Below are positions 27,780-37,938 of a DNA stretch of 64,000 nt, one piece after another (the stretch's first letter is position 1; every line of letters starts with the position of its first letter). This DNA comes from Adiantum capillus-veneris. Taxonomy: Eukaryota; Streptophyta; Polypodiopsida; Polypodiales; Pteridaceae. The position numbers and the translations under genes were made by a program. The notes beneath the pieces are model-generated. The model worked only from the letters and a program-made list of their open reading frames with translations. It was not told the DNA's origin and ran no database searches. Location of the stretch: contig CM043962.1 of NCBI GenBank assembly GCA_014529385.2, positions 43,775,598 to 43,839,597 on the forward strand, given 5' to 3'.

Positions 27780-29669
27780 GTGCCAAAAAAGAATGGGAAA
27801 CTAAGAGTGTGCGTGGACCTCAAGAAAGTTAATGCAGCTACTAGGAGAGATCATTATCCCTTGCCATATTCAGAACATGTGCTTGAAAGAGTTGCAGGCA
27901 AGGAAGCTTATAGCTTTTTAGATGGGTACTCTGGTTACAATCAAATCACAATTGTATTAGAGGACCAAGCTAAAATTGCTTTTATCACAGAGTTTGGAGT
28001 GCTTGCATTTCGTGTTATGGCTTTTGGCTTAACAAATGCCCCGGCTACATTCCAACGATTAATAAACACTGTGTTTAAAGAATTTCTAAGGGAGTTTTGT
28101 GAAGCTTTCCTAGACGACCTTTGTGTTTATTCTTCTTGGGAGAAGCATTTGTTATATCTACGAAAAATATTTGAAAGGTGCAGATTTTATCGCATCTCAT
28201 TGAACCCTTTCAAATGCCAATTTTGGGTTAAGCATGGAGTCATTCTAGGGCATATAGTGTCCAAGAATGGGCTATCCACAGATGAGAGTAAGATTAAAGC
28301 CATTGCTGATTTGCCACCACCTACAAACTATAAAGGAGTTCAAAGATTTATGGGCCATGTTGGTTATTATCAAAGGTTTATTTTAAACTTTGTCGAGATA
28401 GCGCGTCCATTGTACAAGCTTCTTATCGAGTTTCACTGGACGGAAGAATGTCATCAATCTTATGAGTTATTAAAGAAGGCCCTAACAAGTGCTCCAATCC
28501 TGCGAACACCTGATTGGAATGTACCTTTTCATGTGCATATTGATGCATCAAACTTTGCTATTGGGTGTGTTCTAACTCAACCAGGAGAACATAAATTGGA
28601 CTACCCTATTAGCTTTGCAAGTCGCCAATTAAATGATGCCGAGATGAACTGCACTACTACAGAGCGCAAAGGTCTAGCTATGATTTACGCAGTAAAGAAA
28701 TTTCTCTATTACCTTCTTGCTACCAAGTTTTTGTTTTATGTGGATCATCAAGCATTGCTATATTTGGTAAACAAGCCGTGTTCCACAGGTCGAATTACAC
28801 GATGGTTGTTAATTCTTCTTGAGTTTGACTTCACCGTTCTTGTGAGGCCTGGGAGAAAACATGTCATGGCGGATCATTTATCTCGTATCCCTAATGGCGA
28901 AGCTCCTACGGGGGTTGATGATGAATTGCCTGATACTCCTTTGTTCATTGTTGAGACAATACCTGAATGGAGTGAAAAGATTGTTAACTTCTTAGTTAAT
29001 GGTTTTCCACCCAAAGAGCTGCGAAAAGATATAGCTCGAAAATTAATCAAGGAATGCGAATCCTATTGCTTATTGGCGGGAACTCTCTACAAGAGAGGAA
29101 ACGATGATGTTCTTAGACGCTGTGCCCGCGAGGATGAGTATTTATATATTCTACAAGAGGCACACATGGGCGTAGCTGGTGGTCACTTTTCAGGAAAGTT
29201 GACTACCCGAAAGATCTTACAGTCAGGCTATTGGTGGCCCACTCTGTTTAAGGATGCATCACTTTTTGCAAAGGGATGTGATGAATGCCAACTCTTCAAG
29301 AAGCCACAAAGAAGTGATAGGATGCCTCTACATCCCATGAAGGTAACCCAACCATTTGAAAAGTGGGGCTTATACTTTGTAGGACCGATTAGTCCGGCTG
29401 CACGTAACATGCAATCACGATATATCATTGTGGCTACCGACTATGTAACCAAATGGGCTGAAGCAAAAGCAACACGAAAGGCGGATGCAAAAACAACAGC
29501 TAAGTTCCTCTTTGAGAACATTATCACACGTTTTGGATGCCCCTTTGAACTTGTGAGTGACAATGGAACTCATTTTATAAATGAAAGTAATAAAAGAACT
29601 CACATCAAACTTCATGATATCTCACCACAAGTCTACACCCTATTATCCCCAAGCAAATGGCCAAGCTGA
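27780..29669 (+). CDS. RT, RNase H and integrase of GyB-1
   Basis: 629 codons. RT has GKLRVCVDLKKVNAAT, YSFLDGYSGYNQITI, MAFGLTNAPATFQRLI and FLDDLCVYS. RNase H has HVHIDASNFAIGC, TTERKGLAMIY, FYVDHQALLYLV and ADHLSR. A single HHCC unit follows (EAHMGVAGGHFSG, then GCDECQ), then the integrase core. The first core Asp is changed: KWGLYFVGPI against KWGIDYVGPI in GyA-1, a GAC to TAC change. The second Asp (VSDNGTHF) is present. The frame is lost just after it, and the end of integrase reads in the next phase from about 29590. Confidence 0.93.
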   Translation: MPKKNGKLRVCVDLKKVNAATRRDHYPLPYSEHVLERVAGKEAYSFLDGYSGYNQITIVLEDQAKIAFITEFGVLAFRVMAFGLTNAPATFQRLINTVFKEFLREFCEAFLDDLCVYSSWEKHLLYLRKIFERCRFYRISLNPFKCQFWVKHGVILGHIVSKNGLSTDESKIKAIADLPPPTNYKGVQRFMGHVGYYQRFILNFVEIARPLYKLLIEFHWTEECHQSYELLKKALTSAPILRTPDWNVPFHVHIDASNFAIGCVLTQPGEHKLDYPISFASRQLNDAEMNCTTTERKGLAMIYAVKKFLYYLLATKFLFYVDHQALLYLVNKPCSTGRITRWLLILLEFDFTVLVRPGRKHVMADHLSRIPNGEAPTGVDDELPDTPLFIVETIPEWSEKIVNFLVNGFPPKELRKDIARKLIKECESYCLLAGTLYKRGNDDVLRRCAREDEYLYILQEAHMGVAGGHFSGKLTTRKILQSGYWWPTLFKDASLFAKGCDECQLFKKPQRSDRMPLHPMKVTQPFEKWGLYFVGPISPAARNMQSRYIIVATDYVTKWAEAKATRKADAKTTAKFLFENIITRFGCPFELVSDNGTHFINESNKRTHIKLHDISPQVYTLLSPSKWPS

Positions 29670-30822
29670 GAGTACCAACAAAACTCTCATCTCCATTTTG
29701 ACAAAGACAGTTGAGGCTCATCGCAGTGATTGGGACCTAAAGCTTACATCAGCTTTATGGGCTTATCGTACTGCGTATAAAGTTGCTATTAATTGCACAC
29801 CGTTTAAGATGGTGTATGGCCAAGAAGTAGTTATGCCATGGGAGTTTGTCATTCCTAGTCTTCGAGTAGCTTCTCAAGAAGGTTGGGATGGTAACCCCTT
29901 AGTGGAGCGATTATATATCCTGGAAAGGCTAGATGAAGAGAGGCAATTAGCTGTGCGAAATGCTCTATTGGAGAAGGATAGGAGAAAGAAGTGGTTTGAT
30001 AGCCATTTAAAGGATAAAGACATCAAGGTTGGTGATAAAGTTCTTATGTACGGGGTACGTAATGAAAAGAAGAAATTAAAATACGCTGGTAAGGGACCAT
30101 ATCGAGTGTGTGAAATTACCCCGCAAGGTACCATTCGTGTGGAGACTCTAGATGGAGTTGAAACCATTGGATTCCTTAATGGGAGTAAATTCAAAAGATA
30201 TTATGATCCTCTAAGCCAGGAAGAGTTGCAAGCCATCCATCAAAAGAAGGCTGCCAAGGAACAAGCAGAGCTTAAAAAAATCCAAGCAAGAGTTGAGGCT
30301 CGAGAACGACAACAACTTCTTAGACGCCAACGAGAGGCTAATCTGGGAATCACGCAATCATTTTTCGAGGACACAGATGACGACTCATTAGAATCTGAGC
30401 CACCCCTACGATACCCAATTGAGCTAAATAGCCCCTATGGGAAAGTACTATACAATGTCTTAGTAGATACGGGAGCTAAACACAATTTGTTATCCTATGG
30501 AGTTTGGTGTCAATTAGGGAAACCGACCCTATCCCCGAGTACGATGCAAGTCAAGGGCATTAATAAAAAGAAAACTGCTATTCTTGGAGTCCTTCAGACC
30601 CCTGTTGTCTATGACAATGGAAGCATAGTGCAGAGGTTTCTAGTCATGCCCGCGGGAGCTATGGAAGGCAATGTAAACCTGGCACGCATGTGGATGTTGG
30701 CAACCAAATGCACTATTGATTGGGATATTGGTAGTGTCACGACGCCACCACCGACTCTTACCCCTATCATTCAAGCAAAGTCACCTACGTTGCAAACTCT
30801 AGCAAAGTTGAAGGATAGCTAA
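29581..30822 (+). CDS. Integrase C-terminus fused to second aspartic-protease-like domain, GyB-1
   Basis: 413 codons in one unbroken frame. Residues 15-35 carry the integrase Glu (YYPQANGQAESTN). Residues about 135-210 form the C-terminal region (KVGDKVLMYG, KGPYRVCEIT). A K/E/R-rich helix follows (215-255), then an aspartic-protease-like domain with VLVDTGAKHNLLS (D296) at about 280-395. The late ILxG motif is not clear in this copy. Because no stop lies between integrase and this domain, the fusion is real and not an assembly of frames. The first methionine is inside integrase. Confidence 0.88.
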   Translation: MKVIKELTSNFMISHHKSTPYYPQANGQAESTNKTLISILTKTVEAHRSDWDLKLTSALWAYRTAYKVAINCTPFKMVYGQEVVMPWEFVIPSLRVASQEGWDGNPLVERLYILERLDEERQLAVRNALLEKDRRKKWFDSHLKDKDIKVGDKVLMYGVRNEKKKLKYAGKGPYRVCEITPQGTIRVETLDGVETIGFLNGSKFKRYYDPLSQEELQAIHQKKAAKEQAELKKIQARVEARERQQLLRRQREANLGITQSFFEDTDDDSLESEPPLRYPIELNSPYGKVLYNVLVDTGAKHNLLSYGVWCQLGKPTLSPSTMQVKGINKKKTAILGVLQTPVVYDNGSIVQRFLVMPAGAMEGNVNLARMWMLATKCTIDWDIGSVTTPPPTLTPIIQAKSPTLQTLAKLKDS

Positions 30823-30837
30823 CATTCACAAGCCAAG

Positions 30838-31347
30838 GTGGTTAACTCATCTTTGCCGGCTACCCATGAACCTAGCACTTCAACACTTGTAGTTGCAGCA
30901 AGCAGTAATATTGCAAGTACTCAACCTGCACGACCTAAGAGTACATATCAATGGGTCCCCAAGGCCTTACTTCCAACTACCTCAACCCTCCCATCCATTT
31001 CAAGAAAAAATTTCCCTGGAGAACCAAGAGCGCGCTCTAGGAGAGTCGAGACCAAATCACGATGGATTCCAAAACGACTATTAGAAGCCCAAGGCTACTA
31101 TGATGGAAATGAGCAAATTTGGGTACCTAAATGTAAAATGTGTCCTTCCCTATCGACAACAAACCCATATGAGTCAAACAGTGTAACGCTAAAGCCAATG
31201 GCAGACCGTGGGAAGGAAAAGATCACAAAATGGTACACACCTAGTCCAGAGCTAGTTTGGGCTCCAAGGCAAAACCAATTTATTCCACCTACATCAGGAA
31301 GGGGGGAGTTCATGAAGCTTCTAGCTCCTCATGTAATACATCCATAG
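30838..31347 (+). CDS. W-x-P-K repeat tail of GyB-1 pol
   Basis: 169 codons in phase with the frame above after one TAA (30820-30822). It contains spaced motifs YQWVPKALL, SRWIPKRLL, EQIWVPKCK and LVWAPRQ in a basic, S/T/P-rich context. The tail of GyA-1 pol has the same type of repeat. Function unknown; binding of nucleic acid or of capsid is a guess. Confidence 0.6.
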   Translation: MVNSSLPATHEPSTSTLVVAASSNIASTQPARPKSTYQWVPKALLPTTSTLPSISRKNFPGEPRARSRRVETKSRWIPKRLLEAQGYYDGNEQIWVPKCKMCPSLSTTNPYESNSVTLKPMADRGKEKITKWYTPSPELVWAPRQNQFIPPTSGRGEFMKLLAPHVIHP

Positions 31348-31605
31348 AGGTAAAAGCTTCTACACAGCCTCCATCTTTAGTAGTGGACCTCCATGAAGCT
31401 ACAAAATAATCCACACCTCCCAGTGTTCAAGAATCACCTGATGAACCACTTCAAGTTCGATCCTGGGAGAGTACCTTACCACCCTTGCAACTTGACAAGG
31501 CACCTAGGGTAATAGAAAACTACTGGCAAAAATCCTCACCTATTACCAACTGGAACGATTGGTTTCAAAGGGTGACGAGCTCATTTCAAACGGTATGATC
31601 TACCC

Positions 31606-31619
31606 AAGGAAGGGGGGAG
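31606..31619 (+). other. Extra polypurine tract and LTR-start-like site in GyB-1
   Basis: AAGGAAGGGGGGAG is followed directly by TGTTTGCTGACAC, then a TATATATAAAG box near 31696. A further AGGAAGGGGGGAG lies at 31296-31308, and the real PPT at 33629 also reads AGGAAGGGGGG. These could be central PPTs or the relic of an older 3' LTR border. Confidence 0.45.
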
Positions 31620-31845
31620 TGTTTGCTGACACTCATCATTCACTTGCTTCCCTCTCAACCTTTCTCCCTGACCTCTTAATCTCCAATCTTAGGGAATGTA
31701 TATATAAAGCCTTATACTCACAAAACCAAGATAAAAAAGTAAAAGAGCAAGAGCCATAACACAAAATCATAAAAACAAATTATGCACAAGAACACGACCC
31801 TTGTAATATTTGCACTCTAACCATCATCTATTTGCGTGTACAGAT

Positions 31846-32268
31846 ATGGCTAGTACGCTAGAGTCATCCACTCCTGCCTTGGGTGAGAGGTACCCTCGTT
31901 ACTTTTCACAAATATTTCACATGGTCTTTCTAGTGCTTGCATGTGAATGGGATTTGATAGGTACGCTAACATGTGAGAGGAATTTTGAGGAGTTAGAATG
32001 GCTGGTACGTCTCTTGACCACGTCTGATCCATACTTAGTAGAGAGCATTTCTCCCATTGCACAAGCCTACCCTTTTGACCAAGATGACTATAGGCGTCTA
32101 GTGACCTTCTTAGTAAACATGGGCACCTATGATGAAGAAGAAAATTTACACGACTACACAGATGGCACATATGGTCTCATGGATGATGACTTTGTTTATC
32201 TCGACGACGAGGATAGGGGTTTAGCCTTAGGGTTTCTCCCCAACCTCTACAATATCCTATTCCCTTGA
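31846..32268 (+). CDS. Small acidic post-pol ORF of GyB-1
   Basis: The start chosen is ATG 31846 (MASTLESS); the upstream TTG extension is unlikely. About 140 residues, acidic, with aromatic/hydrophobic helices (YFSQIFHMVFLVLACEWDLI) and an acidic C-terminus (DDDFVYLDDEDRG). No family recognised and no counterpart in GyA. A TATA-like box about 150 bp upstream may serve it. Confidence 0.45.
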   Translation: MASTLESSTPALGERYPRYFSQIFHMVFLVLACEWDLIGTLTCERNFEELEWLVRLLTTSDPYLVESISPIAQAYPFDQDDYRRLVTFLVNMGTYDEEENLHDYTDGTYGLMDDDFVYLDDEDRGLALGFLPNLYNILFP

Positions 32269-33628
32269 CTCTCTAGGGGGAGTGCAAATAATTAGGTTAG
32301 GGTTCCTTATGTTTTTTGTTGTGTTCAATAAGTGTTGGTACCTTTTCCCACTAATGTGCCTCCTGGAGGTATTCCTTTTGTTTCCTAGTGTGTACAAGAG
32401 CGTGTTGCTATTGATAGGATTTGGACCTTCATGGAACCTTTCTCTCGTTCACACTTCAGATCAAGCGCCACCATCAACACAAACAGGTGTTTCTTGTCCA
32501 TTAGCATTGTCCCTTATCTTTTTTGCATCTATGATTGTCTGCTTTGATTGTGATTGGTAGCATAATATCCAACACATTTGCTTAGTATCAAACATTTAAT
32601 TCAATGTCTTTTTTGTCATAATCCCTTGTCTAGGTTTAAACATCAAGCAAGTCCGACTAAGCTAGTTTGACCAAGTTAGGTGTTAGAGATCTTCTCTTAA
32701 TACCATGGGGAATGCCTTCCTAATAATTAATGGTTACTTAGGTTCTTAATCCGATTTAGGCAGCATTGTGTGAAATGTACTAGGGCTTTCTAGTGGGCTT
32801 GACCCTATTGACCTTTAGCTTAAGTATTATAAAGGGAGTTTACTAGTGTGATGAGCCTGGGGAGGTGTATCAGTGTTATATGACCCCCCAAAGTTACAAA
32901 ATTAAAATGATGAAAATGAACAAACAAAAAATCAAAGTGCCACATTGTAAAATCTTAAGCTGGAAGAGAAATCTCAGCTTGATTGGGTACTTCACTCACA
33001 TGTATCGCCTATGGTACTAGAGCCCTAGAGGTTCCCAGTATGGGCGCTTTTTCTTGAAAAGCAAAAAACCCAAGGCATATAAAATAAGCACACACATCAA
33101 AATTGAATCACTGTGAAAAGAATTTGGGGGGTCAAAGAAAAAGTAATCAGTCAGGCAATGATTTCATGAGAAATTCCTTTTATGGTAGCTTAACTACAAG
33201 GTCTTCTAGATATAGCCTCTAGTCAGCCCTCGAACATGAATACTTGGCTCTCGCAATTAAACAACTTAATTGACCACAGAAAATTAAGAAGCTTACCCAT
33301 GGTATTAATATTCGATCTCTAGTGCCTTTCGACCGTCAAATTAGCGACCCCAGACTTGTTTTATTTTTTACCTTTACATCTGTTTATGCATTTGATTACA
33401 TTGCAATTTAATGTTCATTGCTGACAAATTGTTTGAAATTCTTTTACCAATCAATTTGTCTACCTGAAACTGCATATGCTTTTTAATCACTTATGAGAAT
33501 GCAATTACTGTGCCAATGTTGTTTGATTTTGCAGTGACTGAAGAAGGCTAAGGACATTCATCTCAAATGCTCTTCCACCTCGACGAACGAGCTTCAACTC
33601 AATATCTTCCGAGGACGGAATCTACATC
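32269..33628 (+). other. 3' non-coding region of GyB-1
   Basis: No convincing gene. The segment 33215-33641 is shared, at equal length (427 bp) and with few changes, with 39343-39769 of GyB-2, so this end is under constraint or was copied recently. Confidence 0.7.
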
Positions 33629-33641
33629 AGGAAGGGGGGCA
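33629..33641 (+). other. Polypurine tract of GyB-1
   Basis: AGGAAGGGGGGCA directly before the 3' LTR start TGTTAACCC. Confidence 0.9.
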
Positions 33642-34256
33642 TGTTAACCCTCACGGCTCACGGAGACCCCATCACCTACGACGGACGTGTATTATGTATT
33701 TGGTAGAGTCAGGTATCGGGCTTGTCGGACCAATAGGAAAAGGGTAAGAGTGATCGTCGATGAGAGGCGCACTCTAACAGGGACATTCAAGGGATTAGTT
33801 GGCTAAGCATGGGCGCCCAAGTGTGAATGGGGTGAGCTCATATAAAAGCCAACTAAACCTAAAATTCACTTATTCTCTCATTTGTGCAATAGAAGAGTGC
33901 TCTTGCTCCATCTCCATCTCCATCTCCATCTTCTTCTTCTTCACCTCCTTGTGTGTGTGTGTGTGTGTGTATGTGAGAGAGAGAGAGAGAGAGAGAGAGT
34001 GTGTGTGTGTGTGTGTGTGCGATCGAGCATTGCAACGACGGCACGACGGCGACGAAGCGGTTGAGCACGGCGAAGAGGTGGCTCCTTCTTCTTCGCGGCG
34101 AGGAATCCTCCACGAAGCAAGCGTAGAGCGGTGAGTGACACACCATCACTTTCTTTGAGCTTACTAGTTAAGCTACTTGTGTGCTTGGAGCCATCTGTGG
34201 CTCGCACACAGTGTTAGGCAAGTCCCTTGCTTCGACAGTGCGGCAAGGAGCGCACA
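33642..34256 (+). repeat. 3' LTR of GyB-1 (615 bp)
   Basis: Matches the 5' LTR apart from an expanded GT/GA block (33951-34019) and an additional stretch near 34058-34078. It ends GCGCACA, followed by the TSD. Confidence 0.95.
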
Positions 34257-34261
34257 CCTTT
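34257..34261. repeat. Target-site duplication CCTTT (right) of GyB-1
   Basis: Exact copy of 20651-20655. Confidence 0.93.
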
Positions 34262-34558
34262 CTTCGTATCGTTATGTGCCAAAATCTGTTCAGGAACAAG
34301 GATCTCCTCGTTTTCTTCCACTTCAGGTTGCTCATCAAGCTCCCCATCATTAGGCACATCACCTTTAAAAGGTTTCAAGAGACTCACATGAAATGCATTG
34401 TGAATCCTCCAAGTATCTGGCAGTTTCAGTCGGAAGGAGACTTCATTTATCTTTTCAGTAAACTGGAAAGGGCCATAGTATCGCATACTAAGCTTTGGAA
34501 AAAGCCTCTCCTTTCCCTTTTTCTTTTGTAGGCGTGCCTTCTCAGAGCACCCAATCAT
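34262..34558 (-). pseudogene. Chromovirus integrase C-terminus and first half of chromodomain
   Basis: [34 protein letters not shown] and [17 protein letters not shown] are the GPF/Y-type C-terminal module followed by the start of a chromodomain. GyB-1 entered in the middle of the domain; the rest is at 20524-20650. Confidence 0.88.
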
Positions 34559-34604
34559 CCTCCTTCAATTTTATGTCACGACGATGGCGATCCGCTGCCT
34601 TTTC

Positions 34605-35446
34605 CTATCGTTCTTGAGACTTCTGCAAAGTCTCGCGAACCTTGGCGAAAGCCGTATCCAGATCTCGCGTATATTCATCCACGTCAAAGATCTTATCTTT
34701 CGTGCTCAAGAAGGGTGGAACCTTCGCATCACCTTCAACAATCTCAAATGGCGCCTTCTCCGTCGACGAGTGTATTGTATTATTGTAGGCAAATTCCACC
34801 AAAGGTAAATACCTTTCCCATTGAGTCTTCTGATCTGAGATATAAGCTTCAATAAATCTAGAACCACTGAATTGGCAATCTCGGATTGCCCGTCAGTCTG
34901 CGGGTGGAACAATGACGAGAACTACAACCGCGTGCCAATGTTCTCCCAAATTGCCTTCCAAAACAAACTCGTAAATCTGGGGTCTCTTTCGGAGACAATT
35001 GTCTCAGGCATGCCATGTAATCTAAAAATGTGGGCCACAAACAGTCTCGCTAAGTGATCCGGCTTGACTGTTTTCTTCACTGGAATGGAATGAGCCTGTT
35101 TGCTAAATCTGTCAATAACAGTCCAGATACTATCATGACCACTCTGTGTTCTCAGGAGATCAAAAATGAAATCCATCGCTATACTTTCCCAGGGGCGGGT
35201 GGGTATGGGTAAAGGCTGTAACAATCCCTGTGCTTTATGCCTGTCAAACTTTACCTTCTGGCATACCAAGCAACTGCGCACAAACTCTTCCACATCTTTC
35301 TTGAGTCTCGGCCAAAATAAATATCTCTCTACCCCTTTCATGGTGGTAGCAATGCCGCGGTGACCCGTAAAAGGTGGACAGTGGCATTCAGTCATAACCT
35401 TCTCCCTCAACGGCTGTGTAACGCACAACATAGTCTTTTTCATCAA
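34605..35446 (-). pseudogene. Chromovirus integrase, frameshifted
   Basis: Zinc-binding part HCPPFTGHRGI ... SCLVCQK; core Asp in SIAMDFIFDLL, second Asp in SERDPRFTS, Glu in HPQTDGQSEIANS. Open pieces at 34922-35446, 34858-35040, 34706-34912 and 34605-34802 lie in different phases. The catalytic residues survive although the frame does not. Confidence 0.88.
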
Positions 35447-35464
35447 GTAGCCTTCCCGAAGGGA

Positions 35465-36420
35465 TTATCCAGCTAATGCCTCCCCATCCCGTAGCCATGT
35501 GAAAATATCTGCAAAATCTGTATCTTTGCCATACAGATCGACCATATCCTCGAAGCTCCTATGATGTATCGCGGAAATAGCCAGAACCAACGGTTTCTGA
35601 GACAAAGCATCTGCCACCACATTCTTCTCTCCTTGCACATGGACAATCTGGAAGTGGAACTGTGACAAGATGTTCGCCCACCGCATCTGCTTTTTGAAAG
35701 CTTCTTCTGTGACAAGAAGTAGTGCAAACTCTGATGGTCTGTGAAGACAGTGAAATCCGCTCCGAGTAGGTAATGCCGCCAATGAGTAAGAGCATGGATA
35801 ACCGCCAAAAGCTCTTTCTCATAAATTTGTGCTGTCATCTCAGGCCTAGAGAACAAACGGCTCTCGTAAGCTATGACATGGCCTTCTTGCATCAAGATTG
35901 CACCCAGACTACAACCATAAGCATCACAAAATACTTCAAATGACTTCTGCAAGTCCAGCAAAGTCAAATCTGGTCCTGTAGTCAATTTCTCTTTCAATAT
36001 CTGAAAGGCAGTCACCTCTGTGGATCCCCACGAGAAAGGAACTCCTTTCTGCTCAAGATATCGAATGAACCGTCTGTAGTACGAACACAGTCCCAAGAAG
36101 CTTGCAACTTCATGGACATTCTTCAAATCGGGCCAATCACGGATAGTGTCTATCTTGGCCGGATCCATTTGCGCTCCTGTTGCTGAGACAAAGTGTCCCA
36201 AAAAAATATGATCTCTGTGTTCTGCTTCATTCTTGGAGAAAACAATGATATCATCAAAGAAAGTGCCAACAAATAGCCTGTACTCTCGAAAAATCGTATC
36301 CATCATCTGGTTAAATGTCGCAGGAGCATTGGTTAAGCCAAAAGGCATCACCAAAAACTCAAATAACCCAAAAGTCTTCCGAAAGGCTGTCTTGTAGACG
36401 TCTCCCGGCGCGATTCGGAT
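35465..36420 (-). pseudogene. Chromovirus RT and RNase H
   Basis: The 35473-36354 frame has VMPFGLTNAPATFNQMMDTI, FFDDIIVFS and FLGLCSYYRRFI, then RNase H with FCDAYGCSLGAILMQ, YEKELLAVIHAL and FTDHQSLHYFL. The end of RNase H (QGEKNVVADALSQ) reads in another phase (35465-35782). Confidence 0.9.
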
Positions 36421-36790
36421 CTAATGATATCCACTCTTCAAGTCAATCCTGCTAAAGCATGAGTATTCCTGTAACCTGTCAAGTATATCAATGATCCTAG
36501 GAATCGGAAATCTGCTCTTGATGGTGATTTTGTTGAGAGTTCTATAATCGATGCACATTCTCCAAGATCCGTCTATCTTCAAATCCAACAACAGTGGAGA
36601 GCAATACGGTGAAGTAATATGCTGGACAAGACCCTTTTCCAAGAGGTCGTTCACTGGGTTCATAATCTTTTCATTCTGTACTCAGCTCACACGGTAAGGT
36701 GGCCGGTTCGGTGGCGTGCTTCCAGGTATCAGATCAATGGTTTGATCTTCAGGCCCTCTAAAAAGCAATCAGCATCAGTGTGGAGAAAAA
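36421..36790 (-). pseudogene. Chromovirus RT N-terminus
   Basis: Contains IDLIPGSTPPNRPPYR, VNDLLEKGLVQHITSPYCSP and MCIDYRTLNKITI, with a TGA between the first two motifs. This is the normal entry to chromovirus RT. Confidence 0.85.
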
Positions 36791-36799
36791 TCTTGGCGT

Positions 36800-37132
36800 T
36801 CTTTTGATTAGGTCAAAACATATTCAATCTTTATTTATCGTTCAGTTCTCTTCCAAAAGAATGAGTAAGAAACTGAAGTTCATCCAGTACAATCTCTAAG
36901 CCCTTCATTTATCAAAGTCGCTTTCTCGGACCGGTAGTCAACCATGGCGTAGTTCTTGTGGTACCAAGGGATCCTGAGTAGAACGTCACGCATGTGCCCT
37001 GAACACCCTTGTCATTGCAAAAAAAGTTTGCCAATGCTCGGTGTAATGGCAACATCCCATCCGGGTGCCAGTCGAACTATCTCCGCCTGTGGCATCAGTC
37101 TGTCTGGCGTAATTCCAAATCGAGCCACCAAT
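36800..37132 (-). pseudogene. Chromovirus protease relic and truncation point
   Basis: RFGITPDRLMPQAEIVRLAP, then MRDVLLRIPWYHKNYAMVDY, reads as the second half of a gypsy protease with stops. Homology ends at about 37132, where copia sequence begins on the opposite strand. The DTG part, gag and the 5' LTR are missing. Confidence 0.7.
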
Positions 37133-37784
37133 TCCAAGTGAAAAGGAGATAGCGTATATGTCTAAAATTCCATATGCTGCAGTGGTAGGTTCTCTAATGT
37201 ATGCTATGGTCTGGACAAGGCCAGACATTGCACATGCAGTGGGAGTTGTGAGTAGGTTCATGGACAACCCAGGTAAAGAGCATTGGCAAGCTGTGAAGTA
37301 GATACTTAGGTATCTAAAAGGTAAAACAACAAATGCTTTGTATTTTGGAGGAAATGATATTTTTCTAGAAGGGTATGTTGATGCAGATATGGCAGGTGAC
37401 AAAGATACTCGAAGGAGCACTACTGGCTATGTCTTCACGGTTGGAGGAACAACAGTAAGCTGTGCTTCAAAGCTGCAAAAAGTGGTCTCATTTTCTACCA
37501 CGGAAGCAGAGTATGTAGCAATGATGAAGGCAAGCAAATAAATTATGTGGCTTCACAGATTCTTAAAAGAGATTGGATTCAAACAAGACAATTGTGTCTT
37601 GCACAGTGATAGCCAAAGTGCTGTCCATCTTGCGAAGAACTCAGCCTTTCATTCAAGGAAAAAGCACATTGAGGTGAGATATCACTTCATACGCACTTTT
37701 TTGGAAGAGGGACAGCTAAAGCTAGGAAAGGTACATACAAGTGAAAATCCTGCAAGCATGTTTACAAAGGTGGTCAACAAGTAG
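37133..37784 (+). pseudogene. Ty1/copia RT end and RNase H relic
   Basis: Plus strand: PYAAVVGSLMYAMVWTRPDI, then a [40 protein letters not shown], a TAA, and SDSQSAVHLAKNSAFHSRKK. These are the end of copia RT and RNase H. The element is cut off on its 5' side; its 3' end runs on to an LTR at 37887. Confidence 0.9.
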
Positions 37785-37933
37785 AAGTTGAGCTTTTGCT
37801 CATCTTCAATCCGCATTCAAGGATAAGAAGCCAGGATGGAAAGCAGTCACAGGTTTGGTTTGGAGATCAGTCTCCAAGTGGGAGATTGTTAAGTATGGAG
37901 CCTGATTTACCCTTGTAATTTTTTGTGGTACAA

Positions 37934-37938
37934 GCGCA
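37934..37938. repeat. Target-site duplication GCGCA (left) of GyB-2
   Basis: GCGCA precedes TGTTAACCC and recurs at 40380-40384. Confidence 0.92.

Larger units (their letters stand above)
20656..34256 (+). mobile_element. GyB-1: complete 13.6-kb Ty3/gypsy retrotransposon
   Basis: Plus strand: LTR 20656-21230, PBS 21235-21252, leader, gag 22024-25562, PR1 25593-26866, RT-RNase H-integrase 27381-29669, integrase end plus second protease-like domain 29581-30822, W-x-P-K tail to 31347, extra ORF 31846-32268, PPT 33629-33641, LTR 33642-34256. TSD CCTTT. The gene order and the second protease match GyA, so the two are related lineages. At least four frame changes, a stop in RT, a changed PR1 motif and a lost integrase Asp make it defective. 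It inserted into the chromovirus chromodomain and is thus younger than that element. Confidence 0.95.
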
